Assembly: GCA_964608745.1 (NCBI GenBank)
Contig: CAZSPC010000016.1
Coordinates: 1-14,724 of the forward strand
Direction of reading: 5' to 3'
Length of the DNA: 14,724 bases
Source of the DNA: UBA12079 sp964608745
GTDB lineage: Bacteria > Patescibacteriota > Minisyncoccia > Phycocordibacterales > UBA12079
In this document: positions 6,164 through 12,667 of the stretch, one piece after another
Layout: each line of letters begins with the position of its first letter
Position numbering within the stretch: the stretch's first letter is position 1
Program-made: the position numbers and the translations under genes
The notes under the pieces: model-generated
Database searches by the model: none
The model's input: only the letters and a program-made list of their open reading frames with translations
What the model was told of the DNA's origin: nothing

Positions 6164-6271
6164 GAAAATCGCGAAACGATTTTCATCATTGCGATCCGTC
6201 AGCTGACGGAGTGGCAATCCAGAAAATAGCCTAGTTGCATAATCAGATAAGCCTATATTGCAACTAGGCTA
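6164..6271 (-). promoter_or_regulatory. three consecutive palindromes in the serS leader
   Basis: In order outward from serS there are three. A hairpin GAAAATCG (6164-6171) pairs with 6177-6184. A 16-bp perfect palindrome centred at 6202/6203 (TCCGTCAGCTGACGGA, 6195-6210) has outer arms ATTGC (6188-6192) and GCAAT (6214-6218). A 13-bp inverted repeat (6227-6239 with 6259-6271, TAGCCTAGTTGCA) encloses 19 nt. None has a T-run, so they are not terminators. They may be REP-like elements or leader structure controlling serS. The rest of 6125-6347 shows no gene. Confidence 0.55.
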
Positions 6272-6347
6272 AGTGAAATAGACGGTATTTTTCTAAACTT
6301 AGTATCTTCTAACATTAAAACCATATTAGCAGAAAATAAACAATAAA

Positions 6348-6390
6348 AAAAGCCAATTTGTAGACGTCCGACGTCTACAAATTGGCTTTT
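6348..6390 (-). terminator. terminator of the 109-residue unknown gene
   Basis: A perfect 20-bp stem (6348-6367 with 6371-6390, loop CCG) lies four bases past the stop codon and ends in a T-run on the minus strand. Confidence 0.9.
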
Positions 6391-6393
6391 GGT

Positions 6394-6723
6394 TTAGATT
6401 TTTATAACTCTTGCCCGACAAACCCTTTCTCCTGCTCCTACCTCAAAAATATCCATAGCAACGAATTGATTTTTATTCCAATCATTATCTCTTTTCCATG
6501 GGTGGATTTGACAATCAAAATAAGAAGATACCATTTTCTGACAAGTCCATTTTTTGATTGGAGTAGAAAACAACCAAGAAAAAATTTTTGGAAAAAGTTC
6601 TGGAAAAACTTTTCTCGCAACTTTTTGAACAGCCCAAGGACTGTAATCTTTTTGCTTGCACAAAATTATCCTTTTATTCTCTTCTTCACCAACTAATACA
6701 TAAGCAAAATTTCCTATACACAT
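6394..6723 (-). CDS. unknown protein, 109 residues
   Basis: Not recognised. A soluble-looking protein beginning MCIGNFAYVLVGEEENKRIILCKQKDYSPWAVQKVARKVFP. It has an aromatic-rich middle (PKIFSWLFSTPIKKW) and four later or scattered cysteines (C22, C61, C71, C102) besides Cys2. A predicted initiator Met-Cys start could expose Cys2 at the N-terminus after Met removal, but no N-terminal nucleophile family is claimed. The start is fixed by an SD (AAAGGAGAT, about 6728-6736). A -10/-35 pair lies at 6769-6798 and a strong terminator directly follows, so it is a self-contained single-gene unit. Function unknown. Confidence 0.7.
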   Translation of the reverse strand: MCIGNFAYVLVGEEENKRIILCKQKDYSPWAVQKVARKVFPELFPKIFSWLFSTPIKKWTCQKMVSSYFDCQIHPWKRDNDWNKNQFVAMDIFEVGAGERVCRARVIKI

Positions 6724-6768
6724 AAATATCTCCTTTTTGTATATTTTTTAATCTAAAATTCTGAACTA

Positions 6769-6798
6769 AATATAACATCTTAGGAACAATAAAAGCAA
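6769..6798 (-). promoter_or_regulatory. sigma70-type promoter of the 109-residue gene
   Basis: Minus strand: -35 TTGCTT (6793-6798), 18-bp spacer, -10 TATATT (6769-6774) preceded by TGT, an extended -10. Expected start is near 6762, giving a leader of about 40 nt that includes the SD. Confidence 0.6.
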
Positions 6799-6828
6799 GA
6801 AAAAAGCCGGTTTGCAAAGCAAACCGGC
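6799..6828 (-). terminator. terminator of the zinc-ribbon membrane protein gene
   Basis: GCCGGTTTGC (6806-6815) pairs with GCAAACCGGC (6819-6828), loop AAA, followed on the minus strand by TTTTTTCTT. It lies 22 bp past the stop codon at 6851-6853. Confidence 0.88.
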
Positions 6829-6850
6829 CAAGATTGGTTATCAGAACATA

Positions 6851-8093
6851 TTACCACAGGGGTGATTTAGAATAAGGCTTTCCAAAATCTTCTCTGGTCA
6901 AGGTATCACAAGGCTCAAATATTTCCTTGTATTTAACTACCNNNNNNNNNNNNNNNNNNNNNNNNNNNNNNNNNNNNNNNNNNNNNNNNNNNNNNNNNNN
7001 NNNNNNNNNNNNNNNNNNNNNNNNNNNNNNNNNNNNNNNNNCCCTCGCTTTGCCGCTTCAAATACTGACCATACATCCTGTATAAATCAGCATTATCTTC
7101 TCTGGTCAAGGTATCACAAGGCTCAAATATTTCCTTGTATTTAACTACCACCAAGCCCGAGGCAAGATTCCAAGGATCTTGTTCGCACTGACGAACAAGT
7201 TCGTGCCGATCACCCTCGCTTTGCCGCTTCAAATACTGACCATACATCCTGTATAAATCAGCATTATAAACAAAAATACTGGGATATTTGGAGCGAATCT
7301 CCATTGCTTTTGAAAAATCGTTTTGAAGAAGTTGCCCAAAAGATTCAGACACCCGATTATCCCACTCTTGGGATTCAGACTGTCTGTGTTTTTGCTCTAA
7401 CGCAAAAAGCAATTTTTCATCCCCACTCAATTGTTCAAACTGAGCAATCACTTTTTCATTCTGCTGAATTTCCCACTGTTCTTTCGTTGGAACATCTGAC
7501 CACCGGAAAGTCCAATAACTATCATTTGCAATAATATTTAACATCCAAAATATTCCCCAAAAAACAACAACAGAAAACATAGAAGTAGCAGACGAGCGAC
7601 TAATTCTCAGGTTGTTACTTTTTATATAAAGAAAAATAAATAGTAAATTAGGTACCACCAAGGTACTCAAAAACATAAAAAGATGTTGAAATTCAAAACC
7701 AGAAGTTTCTGGCACAAAATCAGGGTGCTTAAAAACAACAAACATCAACGCCCACCAAAAAACCGTTACCATAATCCCCCAAGAAACAAACGGAGGGTAA
7801 AGTGGTTCTTTAATTCTAAATTCACGATTCTTTGTGTCACAATAAACGGCAGACCCGTCGTAATCAGTAAAGCCTGTCGTTAAAACACCACATTGTGGAC
7901 ACTGCTGAACTTCACTTTTAAAGTCCAGAAAGTGTATAAAAGAATGACATTTCCAACATCTCCGAAAATCATGTTCAACCGGACTATCCGGTTTGTTTAA
8001 ACACCTCACTTTATAACTCCTTGCAAAACATCTTCGCAAAAAGTCCTCCAACCAATCTAACCAATTTTTTAAAGAACTCTTTTTTTGTGTCAT
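6851..8093 (-). CDS. membrane protein with N-terminal zinc ribbon and 57-residue tandem repeats (interrupted by an assembly gap)
   Basis: Not a family I recognise. From the ATG at 8091-8093, with a near-perfect SD (AAAGGAGGTGT, 8098-8108), come a basic amphipathic N-terminus and a zinc ribbon (CWKC at 46-49, CPQC at 65-68). Three membrane helices follow (about 102-122, 137-157, 171-189), then a charged helical cytosolic or exposed domain (200-270). A repeat region begins NADLYRMYGQYLKRQSE. The unit is 57 residues (277-333), and a second copy starts at 334 and enters the N run. Beyond the gap the sequence resumes in the same repeat (VVKYKEIFEPCDTLTRED) and ends FGKPYSKSPLW then TAA (6851-6853). 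The 100-N gap is not a multiple of three, so a direct translation across it is out of frame; the true gene is probably intact. The repeats could be helical and TPR/Sel1-like in a loose sense. Confidence 0.75.
6888..7266 (-). repeat. 171-bp in-frame tandem repeat, partly hidden by the gap
   Basis: The complete unit is 7096-7266. Positions 7042-7095 are identical to 7213-7266 (54 of 54 bases), and 6888-6941 are identical to 7096-7149 (54 of 54). One further whole unit would need 63 bases in the gap, or 63 plus a multiple of 171. Each unit encodes 57 residues and carries an internal palindrome (CTTGTTCG 7178-7185 with CGAACAAG 7192-7199). Confidence 0.9.
6942..7041. other. assembly gap of 100 N
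   Basis: Exactly 100 N, most likely a placeholder length. Both edges lie in copies of the same 171-bp repeat, which explains why assembly failed here. Confidence 0.97.
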
Positions 8094-8107
8094 CCGACAC
8101 CTCCTTT

Positions 8108-8258
8108 ACTTGGAAACCCGGTTTCCAAGTGATGAAATTCAGTCTTTCAACTAAAGCAATTCCCTTGCGTGTAATTCTCAGTCTCCTGACTGACATTTAC
8201 TACCCAAGCATATTGTCTTTGCCGATAGACAGATTTAGAATCCAACCTGTTTGGATTC
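8108..8258 (-). promoter_or_regulatory. structured leader of the zinc-ribbon membrane protein gene
   Basis: A 10-bp hairpin (8108-8117 with 8121-8130, ACTTGGAAAC arms, loop CCG) touches the 5' edge of the SD. Further out lie CAGTC-TCCT-GACTG (8178-8191) and an 8-bp inverted repeat (8238-8245 with 8251-8258, GAATCCAA). The region 8094-8345 is a divergent intergenic stretch with no convincing gene; a minus-strand frame from 8196 has no SD and overlaps the real start. Confidence 0.4.
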
Positions 8259-8329
8259 ACAGTAAAACATTACTACAAATTTAATAATAAGTAAAGCACA
8301 ATTGTACAGCCCAGCCTTTATTAAAGCTA

Positions 8330-8338
8330 TGCTATAAT
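8330..8338 (+). promoter_or_regulatory. extended -10 promoter placing transcription start at the NYN start codon
   Basis: TGCTATAAT is a consensus extended -10. Its end is seven bases from the ATG at 8346, so the transcript should begin at or within a base or two of the start codon. There is no SD and no good -35. Confidence 0.65.
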
Positions 8339-8345
8339 TTTTTTA

Positions 8346-8846
8346 ATGGAAAAAGAAAATAATATAGCTTTTATAGATGGACAAAATTTATATCTTGGAA
8401 CAACTAAGATTAAACCGAGTTGGGAAATTGACTTGGCTCGTTTTAGAGTTTACTTACAGAAAAAATATAATGTCAAAAAGGCTTACTATTATTTGGGTTA
8501 TGCAAGTGATGGGTATGAGTATTTATACACCAAAATTCAAGAAGCTGGTTTCATTATAAATTTCAAAAAACACAATATTTTAATAGGAACAAAGAAAAAA
8601 GGGAATGTTGATACAGATATTGTTTTTGATGTTATGGAAAAACTTTATAGAAAAGAAAAGTTTGATAAAATAGTCTTAGTTTCTGGTGATGGAGACTATA
8701 TAAGGTTAGTTAGATTTTTGATAAAAGAAAATAAGTTTAAAAAAGTCTTATTTCCAAATAAAAAATTTGCCTCTTCTCTATATAAGAAAATTACTAGAAA
8801 TTATTATAGTTACCTAGAATCGGCAAAAAATAAAATCAAAAAATAG
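8346..8846 (+). CDS. NYN-domain (LabA/DUF88-type) putative ribonuclease
   Basis: A 166-residue protein made of one NYN domain, a PIN-like fold of metal-dependent nucleases. It has FIDGQNL (9-15, Asp11 and Asn14), KGNVDTDIVFDV (85-96, Asp89 and Asp91) and VLVSGDGDYIRLV (110-122, Asp115 and Asp117). The acidic residues expected for metal binding are therefore all present. The tail is lysine-rich, consistent with nucleic-acid binding. NYN proteins act in RNA turnover or tRNA/rRNA processing in several bacteria, but the target here is unknown. It is divergent from the membrane protein gene and likely translated from a leaderless or nearly leaderless mRNA. Confidence 0.88.
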   Translation: MEKENNIAFIDGQNLYLGTTKIKPSWEIDLARFRVYLQKKYNVKKAYYYLGYASDGYEYLYTKIQEAGFIINFKKHNILIGTKKKGNVDTDIVFDVMEKLYRKEKFDKIVLVSGDGDYIRLVRFLIKENKFKKVLFPNKKFASSLYKKITRNYYSYLESAKNKIKK

Positions 8847-8852
8847 GCAAAA

Positions 8853-8894
8853 GAAAGGGGGGCCTTAGGTAGTTAGCCGTTTGGGTCCCCTTTC
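8853..8894. other. stem-loop between the NYN gene and dprA
   Basis: GAAAGGGG (8853-8860) pairs with CCCCTTTC (8887-8894) around 26 nt that include a GGC/GCC inner pairing. On the plus strand no T-run follows, so it is a poor terminator for the NYN gene; T-rich sequence follows on the minus strand instead. It may be a processing or attenuating structure before dprA. Confidence 0.45.
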
Positions 8895-8941
8895 GTCTTG
8901 ATACTAATATTTTATAATAATACAAAAAAAAAGCAAGTAAA

Positions 8942-9814
8942 ATGAATTTAGAAACCAAAAAACTTCAAAAACAAGAATTTCCCGAAAAACTTCTAGAAAT
9001 CCCCCAACCTCCTAAACAGCTTTTTTTGAGAGGAAAAAAACCTGATTGGGAAAATGATAAATTTATTGCTGTGGTAGGGTCAAGAAAATACACTAGTTAT
9101 GGAAAAGAAGCATGCGAGAAAATTATTTCGGAACTCGCCGGATACAATATTGTGATTGTGTCAGGGTTGGCAATTGGAATTGATTCTATTGCTCATAAAT
9201 CCGCTTTGCAAAATAATCTAAAAACCGTTGCTATACCAGGGTCAGGGATTGATTCAAGTGCGATTTACCCTGCCATGAACAAAAGACTGGCCGAAGAGAT
9301 TGTGTCATCAGATGGATGTTTACTTTCTGAATTCGAACCAGATTTTAAAGCAACGACTTGGAGTTTTCCACAGAGAAACAGAATTATGGCTGGTCTTGCT
9401 GATATCATATTGGTAATTGAAGCAAGTGAAAGATCCGGAACCCTTATCACAGCTAGAATGGGGCTAGAATACAACAAAGAGGTTTGCACAATACCTGCAT
9501 CAATTTTCTCACACGGAGCAAAAGGCTCAAATAAATTACTTCATCAAGGGGCAACTCCTATCACTTGCGGACAAGATATTTTAGACCTCTTGGGTGTTTC
9601 GGCAGAAAAAACTCTTGAACAGAAAAAGTTGGATTTTGAAAATTGTTCAAATGAAGAAAAGCAAGTTCTTGAAATCTTGAATGAACCATTATCAAGGGAC
9701 GAATTAGTAGAAAAACTAAACATACCTATTACAAAAATAAACCCCTTGATTTCACTGATGGAAATTAAGGGGTTGGTGAAAGAATCAGGTGGACAAATTC
9801 ACTATTCTCCGTAA
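8942..9814 (+). CDS. dprA: DNA-processing protein DprA (Smf)
   Basis: A 290-residue protein that binds incoming single-stranded DNA during natural transformation and loads RecA onto it. The Rossmann-like domain shows AVVGSRKYTSYG (43-54), VSGLAIGIDSIAH (73-85), IPGSGID (98-104), SEFEPDFKATTWSFPQRNRIMAGL (129-152) and EASERSGTLITARMGLEY (160-177). A C-terminal winged helix covers about 228-288. The N-terminal SAM-like extension of many DprA proteins is very short (1-40). DprA together with the nearby pilin cluster fits a DNA-uptake lifestyle, though no comEC is seen here. The start has no SD; a TATAAT at 8913-8918 may be its -10. The 3' end overlaps the opposing gene by 13 bp. Confidence 0.95.
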   Translation: MNLETKKLQKQEFPEKLLEIPQPPKQLFLRGKKPDWENDKFIAVVGSRKYTSYGKEACEKIISELAGYNIVIVSGLAIGIDSIAHKSALQNNLKTVAIPGSGIDSSAIYPAMNKRLAEEIVSSDGCLLSEFEPDFKATTWSFPQRNRIMAGLADIILVIEASERSGTLITARMGLEYNKEVCTIPASIFSHGAKGSNKLLHQGATPITCGQDILDLLGVSAEKTLEQKKLDFENCSNEEKQVLEILNEPLSRDELVEKLNIPITKINPLISLMEIKGLVKESGGQIHYSP

Positions 9815-10251
9815 TACCGCTTTCGTAACTTTACTAAATTCAAAAAAATTCGTACTTTGCCATCCACAGTATCTACAAATACATAAATAGGTAACTCATC
9901 TTTTTCACAAAGATCAAACATCTTCTTACTATCGCCATCTAGATCCTCCCCATCAATACCCCTGTCTTTAACAGCTATATCATCCCAATACCTAGAACAA
10001 TCTTCGGCAGGAACATCCCAAATAGGAATAGATTTTTTTTCATCCAGTAACCCAGATTTTATGTCAGATCTCAAACGTAACCTGGTTCTATGAATTTTTT
10101 CACTAATATTTGGGTATTTTTTGCAGTAATGAGCAATTTCTTTTTCAGCCATTTCTTCAAACTCAAAAGCTTTTTTTACATCTCTTTTTACTCCCAAATT
10201 CTTGGGAACGGAATCTCCATAATCCATACCGGTTCTACTTTTTTTCGTCAT
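9802..10251 (-). CDS. unknown charged protein, 149 residues
   Basis: Not recognised. A hydrophilic protein without membrane segments. It has a basic N-terminus (MTKKSRTGMDYGDSVPKNLGVKRDVKKAF), an acidic helical part with Cys43, an Asp-rich middle (KDRGIDGEDLDGDSKK, 95-110) and a C-terminal beta-hairpin-like stretch (PIYVFVDTVDGKVRIFLNLVKLRKRYYGE). Opposing this gene, dprA overlaps its last 13 bp. The start is well supported by GAGGTGTAGAG before the ATG, and a -35/-10 pair (TTGTAG, 17 bp, TAATTT; 10269-10297) lies upstream. Function unknown; a small metal- or nucleic-acid-binding protein is possible but unsupported. Confidence 0.68.
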   Translation of the reverse strand: MTKKSRTGMDYGDSVPKNLGVKRDVKKAFEFEEMAEKEIAHYCKKYPNISEKIHRTRLRLRSDIKSGLLDEKKSIPIWDVPAEDCSRYWDDIAVKDRGIDGEDLDGDSKKMFDLCEKDELPIYVFVDTVDGKVRIFLNLVKLRKRYYGE

Positions 10252-10268
10252 CTCTACACCTCACATTG

Positions 10269-10297
10269 AAATTATTTAGAGTTCAGTTTTTCTACAA
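10269..10297 (-). promoter_or_regulatory. possible promoter of the 149-residue gene
   Basis: Minus strand -35 TTGTAG (10292-10297), 17-bp spacer, -10 TAATTT (10269-10274). Both hexamers are imperfect but the spacing is ideal. Confidence 0.4.
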
Positions 10298-10324
10298 AAA
10301 CATTACACCAAAACACAAAAAAAA

Positions 10325-10351
10325 TCAACGGCTCATATGATGAGCCGTTGA
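10325..10351 (-). terminator. terminator of the nusB-rnc cluster
   Basis: A perfect 12-bp stem (10325-10336 with 10340-10351, ACGGCTCAT core, loop of three) lies ten bases past the last stop codon, followed on the minus strand by a long T-run. Confidence 0.88.
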
Positions 10352-10360
10352 ATTTTTCTA

Positions 10361-10768
10361 TTATTTTTTATACTTATTAACAAATGCCTCCCTATCACCA
10401 TACTCTACAAAATCTTTTTGATGCCTGGGTTCTTTAAACCTACCACCTTTCTCATGTTTTATCCCACACCAATACTGTTCAGTACGACCCACCACCTCGG
10501 TAAAAAACGCAAGTACTCCATTCACATACCCACAATAAGCACAACCAATTTTTTGATACCAATTCAGATATTTTAATTTATGTCTATCAATTTTTATATA
10601 ATCTTTTCTTCTTACATATTTTAAACCATACAAAGGAAAACAAATCCTGTGATAAACCTCTCCCCAAATATCTATAATAATAACCGGAATAATACCACTC
10701 CAAATAACCGGCAAAGAAATTATCTGAAACAAACGATTTTTAAAACTTTTTTTCTTTATATAATCCAT
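10361..10768 (-). CDS. conserved-looking Cys-containing membrane-associated protein of unknown function
   Basis: A 135-residue protein starting one base after the rnc stop codon, so clearly translated from the same mRNA. It has one hydrophobic segment (about 16-35), then GEVYHRICFPLYGLKYVRRKDYIKIDRHKLKYLNWYQKIGCAYCGYVNG, and a later EQYWCGIKHE. C76, C79, C101 and H105 (CAYC ... WCGIKH), with H40 and C43 nearer the N-terminus, could form a metal or Fe-S site. I recall similar CxYCxYxNG-YWCxIKH proteins as uncharacterised in diverse bacteria, but cannot name a family. No function is claimed beyond membrane association and possible metal binding. Confidence 0.72.
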   Translation of the reverse strand: MDYIKKKSFKNRLFQIISLPVIWSGIIPVIIIDIWGEVYHRICFPLYGLKYVRRKDYIKIDRHKLKYLNWYQKIGCAYCGYVNGVLAFFTEVVGRTEQYWCGIKHEKGGRFKEPRHQKDFVEYGDREAFVNKYKK

Positions 10769-10769
10769 A

Positions 10770-11459
10770 TTATTTCCAACTTTTAATTTCTAGAGCATTC
10801 TTAGCTGCATTCTGTTCTGCCTCTTGTTTCGACACTCCCTCCCCTTCTGCTACTTTTTCTTCATCCAAGAAAACTCCAACAGTAAAAGTTTTATCATGAT
10901 CAGGTCCTTCTTCTTTCATAACTTGATAAGTCGGTGTGATACTCACCACTTCCTGAGCTTTTTCTTGAAAAAATGATTTTGCATCCTGCCACAACCTTTC
11001 TTTTATAACATTATCAGTTAGTGGGAAAATATTTTCAGCAATAAATTTTTCTGCTATTTCAAAACCTTGATCAAGATAAATAGCGCCGATTACCGCCTCA
11101 AAAACATCGGCTAAAATAAAAGTCCTAGCTCGACCAGTATCTTTTGCTTCTCCTTTCGAGAGTCGTAAACATTCATTCATTCCTAATTTTTGAGCAGCAA
11201 GTGAAATTGTAGTAGTGTTAACCAAAGCTGAACGATAAGCAGTCAAAACCCCCTCCTTCTCTTTTGGAAATTTGTGATACAAGTGATTAGACACAGCCAA
11301 TTCCAAAACAGCATCCCCGAGATATTCTAGCCTCTCGTTATGATCCCAATAAGCACCACCATGTTCATTGATAAAAGACCTATGAGTAAAAGCCTTTTCG
11401 AGAAGGCTTATGTTGTTAAATTTAATATTTATTTTTTCAGCGAATTTTTCTGTTTTCAT
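10770..11459 (-). CDS. rnc: ribonuclease III
   Basis: A 229-residue double-strand-specific endoribonuclease that matures rRNA and processes structured mRNAs. The nuclease domain carries the signature NERLEYLGDAVLELAVS (41-57, with Asp49 among the Mg2+ ligands) and a second acidic site DVFEAVIGAIYLDQG (118-132, Asp118 and Glu121). The double-stranded RNA-binding domain spans about 157-227 (DAKSFFQEKAQE ... TFTVGVFLDEEKVAEGEGVSKQEAEQNAAKNAL). Length is normal. It is preceded by nusB-Nudix and followed directly by the Cys-containing protein gene. The ATG lacks an SD but stands 16 bases after a large inverted repeat (11476-11593), which could be an RNase III target. Confidence 0.97.
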   Translation of the reverse strand: MKTEKFAEKINIKFNNISLLEKAFTHRSFINEHGGAYWDHNERLEYLGDAVLELAVSNHLYHKFPKEKEGVLTAYRSALVNTTTISLAAQKLGMNECLRLSKGEAKDTGRARTFILADVFEAVIGAIYLDQGFEIAEKFIAENIFPLTDNVIKERLWQDAKSFFQEKAQEVVSITPTYQVMKEEGPDHDKTFTVGVFLDEEKVAEGEGVSKQEAEQNAAKNALEIKSWK

Positions 11460-11475
11460 TATTCTAAATCAAAAT

Positions 11476-11593
11476 AATTTCAAAATTGGATGAAATTCGG
11501 TTTTATTTGTGTGGGAATGGAGGAAGTTATATAGCTAATACTACGACCGACATTCCTGCACAAAGAAAACCGAAGTTCGCCGATTTTGGAATT
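11476..11593 (-). promoter_or_regulatory. long imperfect hairpin between the Nudix stop and the rnc start
   Basis: Arms 11476-11519 and 11551-11593 are reverse complements with about 37 paired positions out of 43-44, a few mismatches and one bulge; the loop is 31 nt. The inner stems CGGTTTT/AAAACCG and GGAATG/CATTCC are exact. The right arm overlaps the nusB-Nudix stop codon, and the left arm ends 16 bases from the rnc ATG. It has no T-run of terminator type. In several bacteria rnc controls itself by cutting a leader stem, and this structure is placed for the same role. Confidence 0.75.
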
Positions 11594-12503
11594 ATTTTTT
11601 TAGTTTTTCTATTGCTTTGGTTACAATCGGCAAAATATCATCATAAAAATTCAAATCCATTATCTCTGAAAGTTTAAACCACCTTGCTTGATCTAGACCA
11701 CCAGCCTCTTCTCCTTCTTGTAAAACAAGAGGTTTGTATTCTGAGTTGGCAAGATAATATACTACCTGCCTGCGAACTTTTCCTTTTTCTGGGTCATAAG
11801 CTACATACTCATTATCTCCGAGATTATCCTCAACCTGAACATCAACTCCTATTTCCTCTTTTATTTCTCTTGTCACACAATCTTCTTCACTTTCTCCTTT
11901 CTCAATACTCCCTTTTGGTAGTGTCCAGTGACCAAAAATATCATGAACTAATGCAACTTCTGTCTCCCCTGCCTTATTCTTGGCATAAACCATTGCCCCA
12001 CATTTTTTCTCAATTACTAATTGGTCAAACGGAACATCTTCAATTCTTTTTTTGTTTTTAGCTTTATCGTTTTTACCAGGCTCACCCATCTCTTTATAAA
12101 TCGTACCAAGCACTCCACTAACAAAACGACCACTACTGTCACCACCAAAAGATTTAGCTAACTCAATCGCTTCGTTAATGGCTACTTTTGGAGGAACTTC
12201 CTTTCTATCAGCAAACACAAGCTCGGAAATACCAATCCGAAGAATATTTCGGTCAACTACTGATATTTTTTGAATCGGCCACTGAGGAGCTGCTTTTTTG
12301 ATGATGTCATCAATGACATCTTTTTTTTCAAGAACGGTATCAATAATTTTCTTAGAAAAATCTAAATCACACATACCAGTTGAAAACTCTCGCATGTTGT
12401 ATTCTAAAATAGATTCGATTTCTTCTGTTCTCTCTTGATCATTAAAATCCCACTCGAAGAGAGTTTGAAGAGTTATTGTTCTTGAAAGGTGCCGATTAGA
12501 CAT
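11592..12503 (-). CDS. nusB: NusB fused to a Nudix hydrolase domain
   Basis: A 303-residue fusion. Residues 1-138 form a complete NusB: MSNRHLSRTITLQTLFEWDF, SVVDRNILRIGISELVF (81-97), PPKVAINEAIELAKSFGGDSSGRFVSGVLG (104-133). NusB binds boxA RNA with NusE/S10 and prevents premature termination in rRNA operons. A Lys/Asp linker (139-160) leads to a Nudix domain (162-302) with an exact Nudix box GSIEKGESEEDCVTREIKEE-IGV (198-220), all consensus Gly/Glu/Arg residues present. Nudix enzymes hydrolyse nucleoside diphosphates linked to another group; FGHWTLPKGSIE resembles Ap4A-hydrolase or MutT-like members. One reading frame covers both domains without an internal start that looks better. It is the first gene before rnc. 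No SD; a heptamer array lies upstream. Confidence 0.92.
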   Translation of the reverse strand: MSNRHLSRTITLQTLFEWDFNDQERTEEIESILEYNMREFSTGMCDLDFSKKIIDTVLEKKDVIDDIIKKAAPQWPIQKISVVDRNILRIGISELVFADRKEVPPKVAINEAIELAKSFGGDSSGRFVSGVLGTIYKEMGEPGKNDKAKNKKRIEDVPFDQLVIEKKCGAMVYAKNKAGETEVALVHDIFGHWTLPKGSIEKGESEEDCVTREIKEEIGVDVQVEDNLGDNEYVAYDPEKGKVRRQVVYYLANSEYKPLVLQEGEEAGGLDQARWFKLSEIMDLNFYDDILPIVTKAIEKLKK

Positions 12504-12510
12504 ATTTATA

Positions 12511-12538
12511 AATCAAAAGTCAAAAATCAAAATGCAAA
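12511..12538 (-). repeat. degenerate heptamer array upstream of nusB-Nudix
   Basis: Plus-strand units AATCAAA, AGTCAAA, AATCAAA, ATGCAAA follow in register, starting seven bases from the start codon. No SD is present. Confidence 0.6.
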
Positions 12539-12638
12539 AAGATTCTTTAAATTACATTGTGATTTCTAACTTTACAAACAATATACTAACATAATGTATG
12601 CAAAATTCAATGAATTTTGTGTAAAACTGTGGAAATCA

Positions 12639-12667
12639 AAAATTGAGAAGCCTTGCTTCTCAATTTT
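12639..12667 (-). terminator. terminator of rpmF
   Basis: A 12-bp stem (12639-12650 with 12656-12667, TTGAGAAG core) directly abuts the rpmF stop codon; the minus-strand 3' arm ends in a T-run. A second small palindrome (12601-12619, CAAAATTC arms) lies further downstream. Confidence 0.85.

Noticed and set aside
6125..6347. T-box or other tRNA-sensing riboswitch in the serS leader
   Set aside because: No conserved T-box sequence, specifier loop or terminator/antiterminator pair is seen; the palindromes lack T-runs.
6382..6696. Plus-strand 104-codon frame opposite the 109-residue gene
   Set aside because: Starts inside the terminator stem and has no SD, whereas the minus-strand gene has promoter, SD and terminator.
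8011..8196. 61-codon minus-strand frame upstream of and overlapping the zinc-ribbon protein start
   Set aside because: It begins right after a stop codon, has no SD, reads through the SD and first 28 codons of the well-supported gene, and crosses a perfect hairpin. A leader peptide cannot be excluded, but nothing supports it.
11486..11677. 63-codon plus-strand frame between rnc and nusB-Nudix
   Set aside because: It consists mostly of the long inverted repeat and the antisense of the Nudix 3' end, with no SD.
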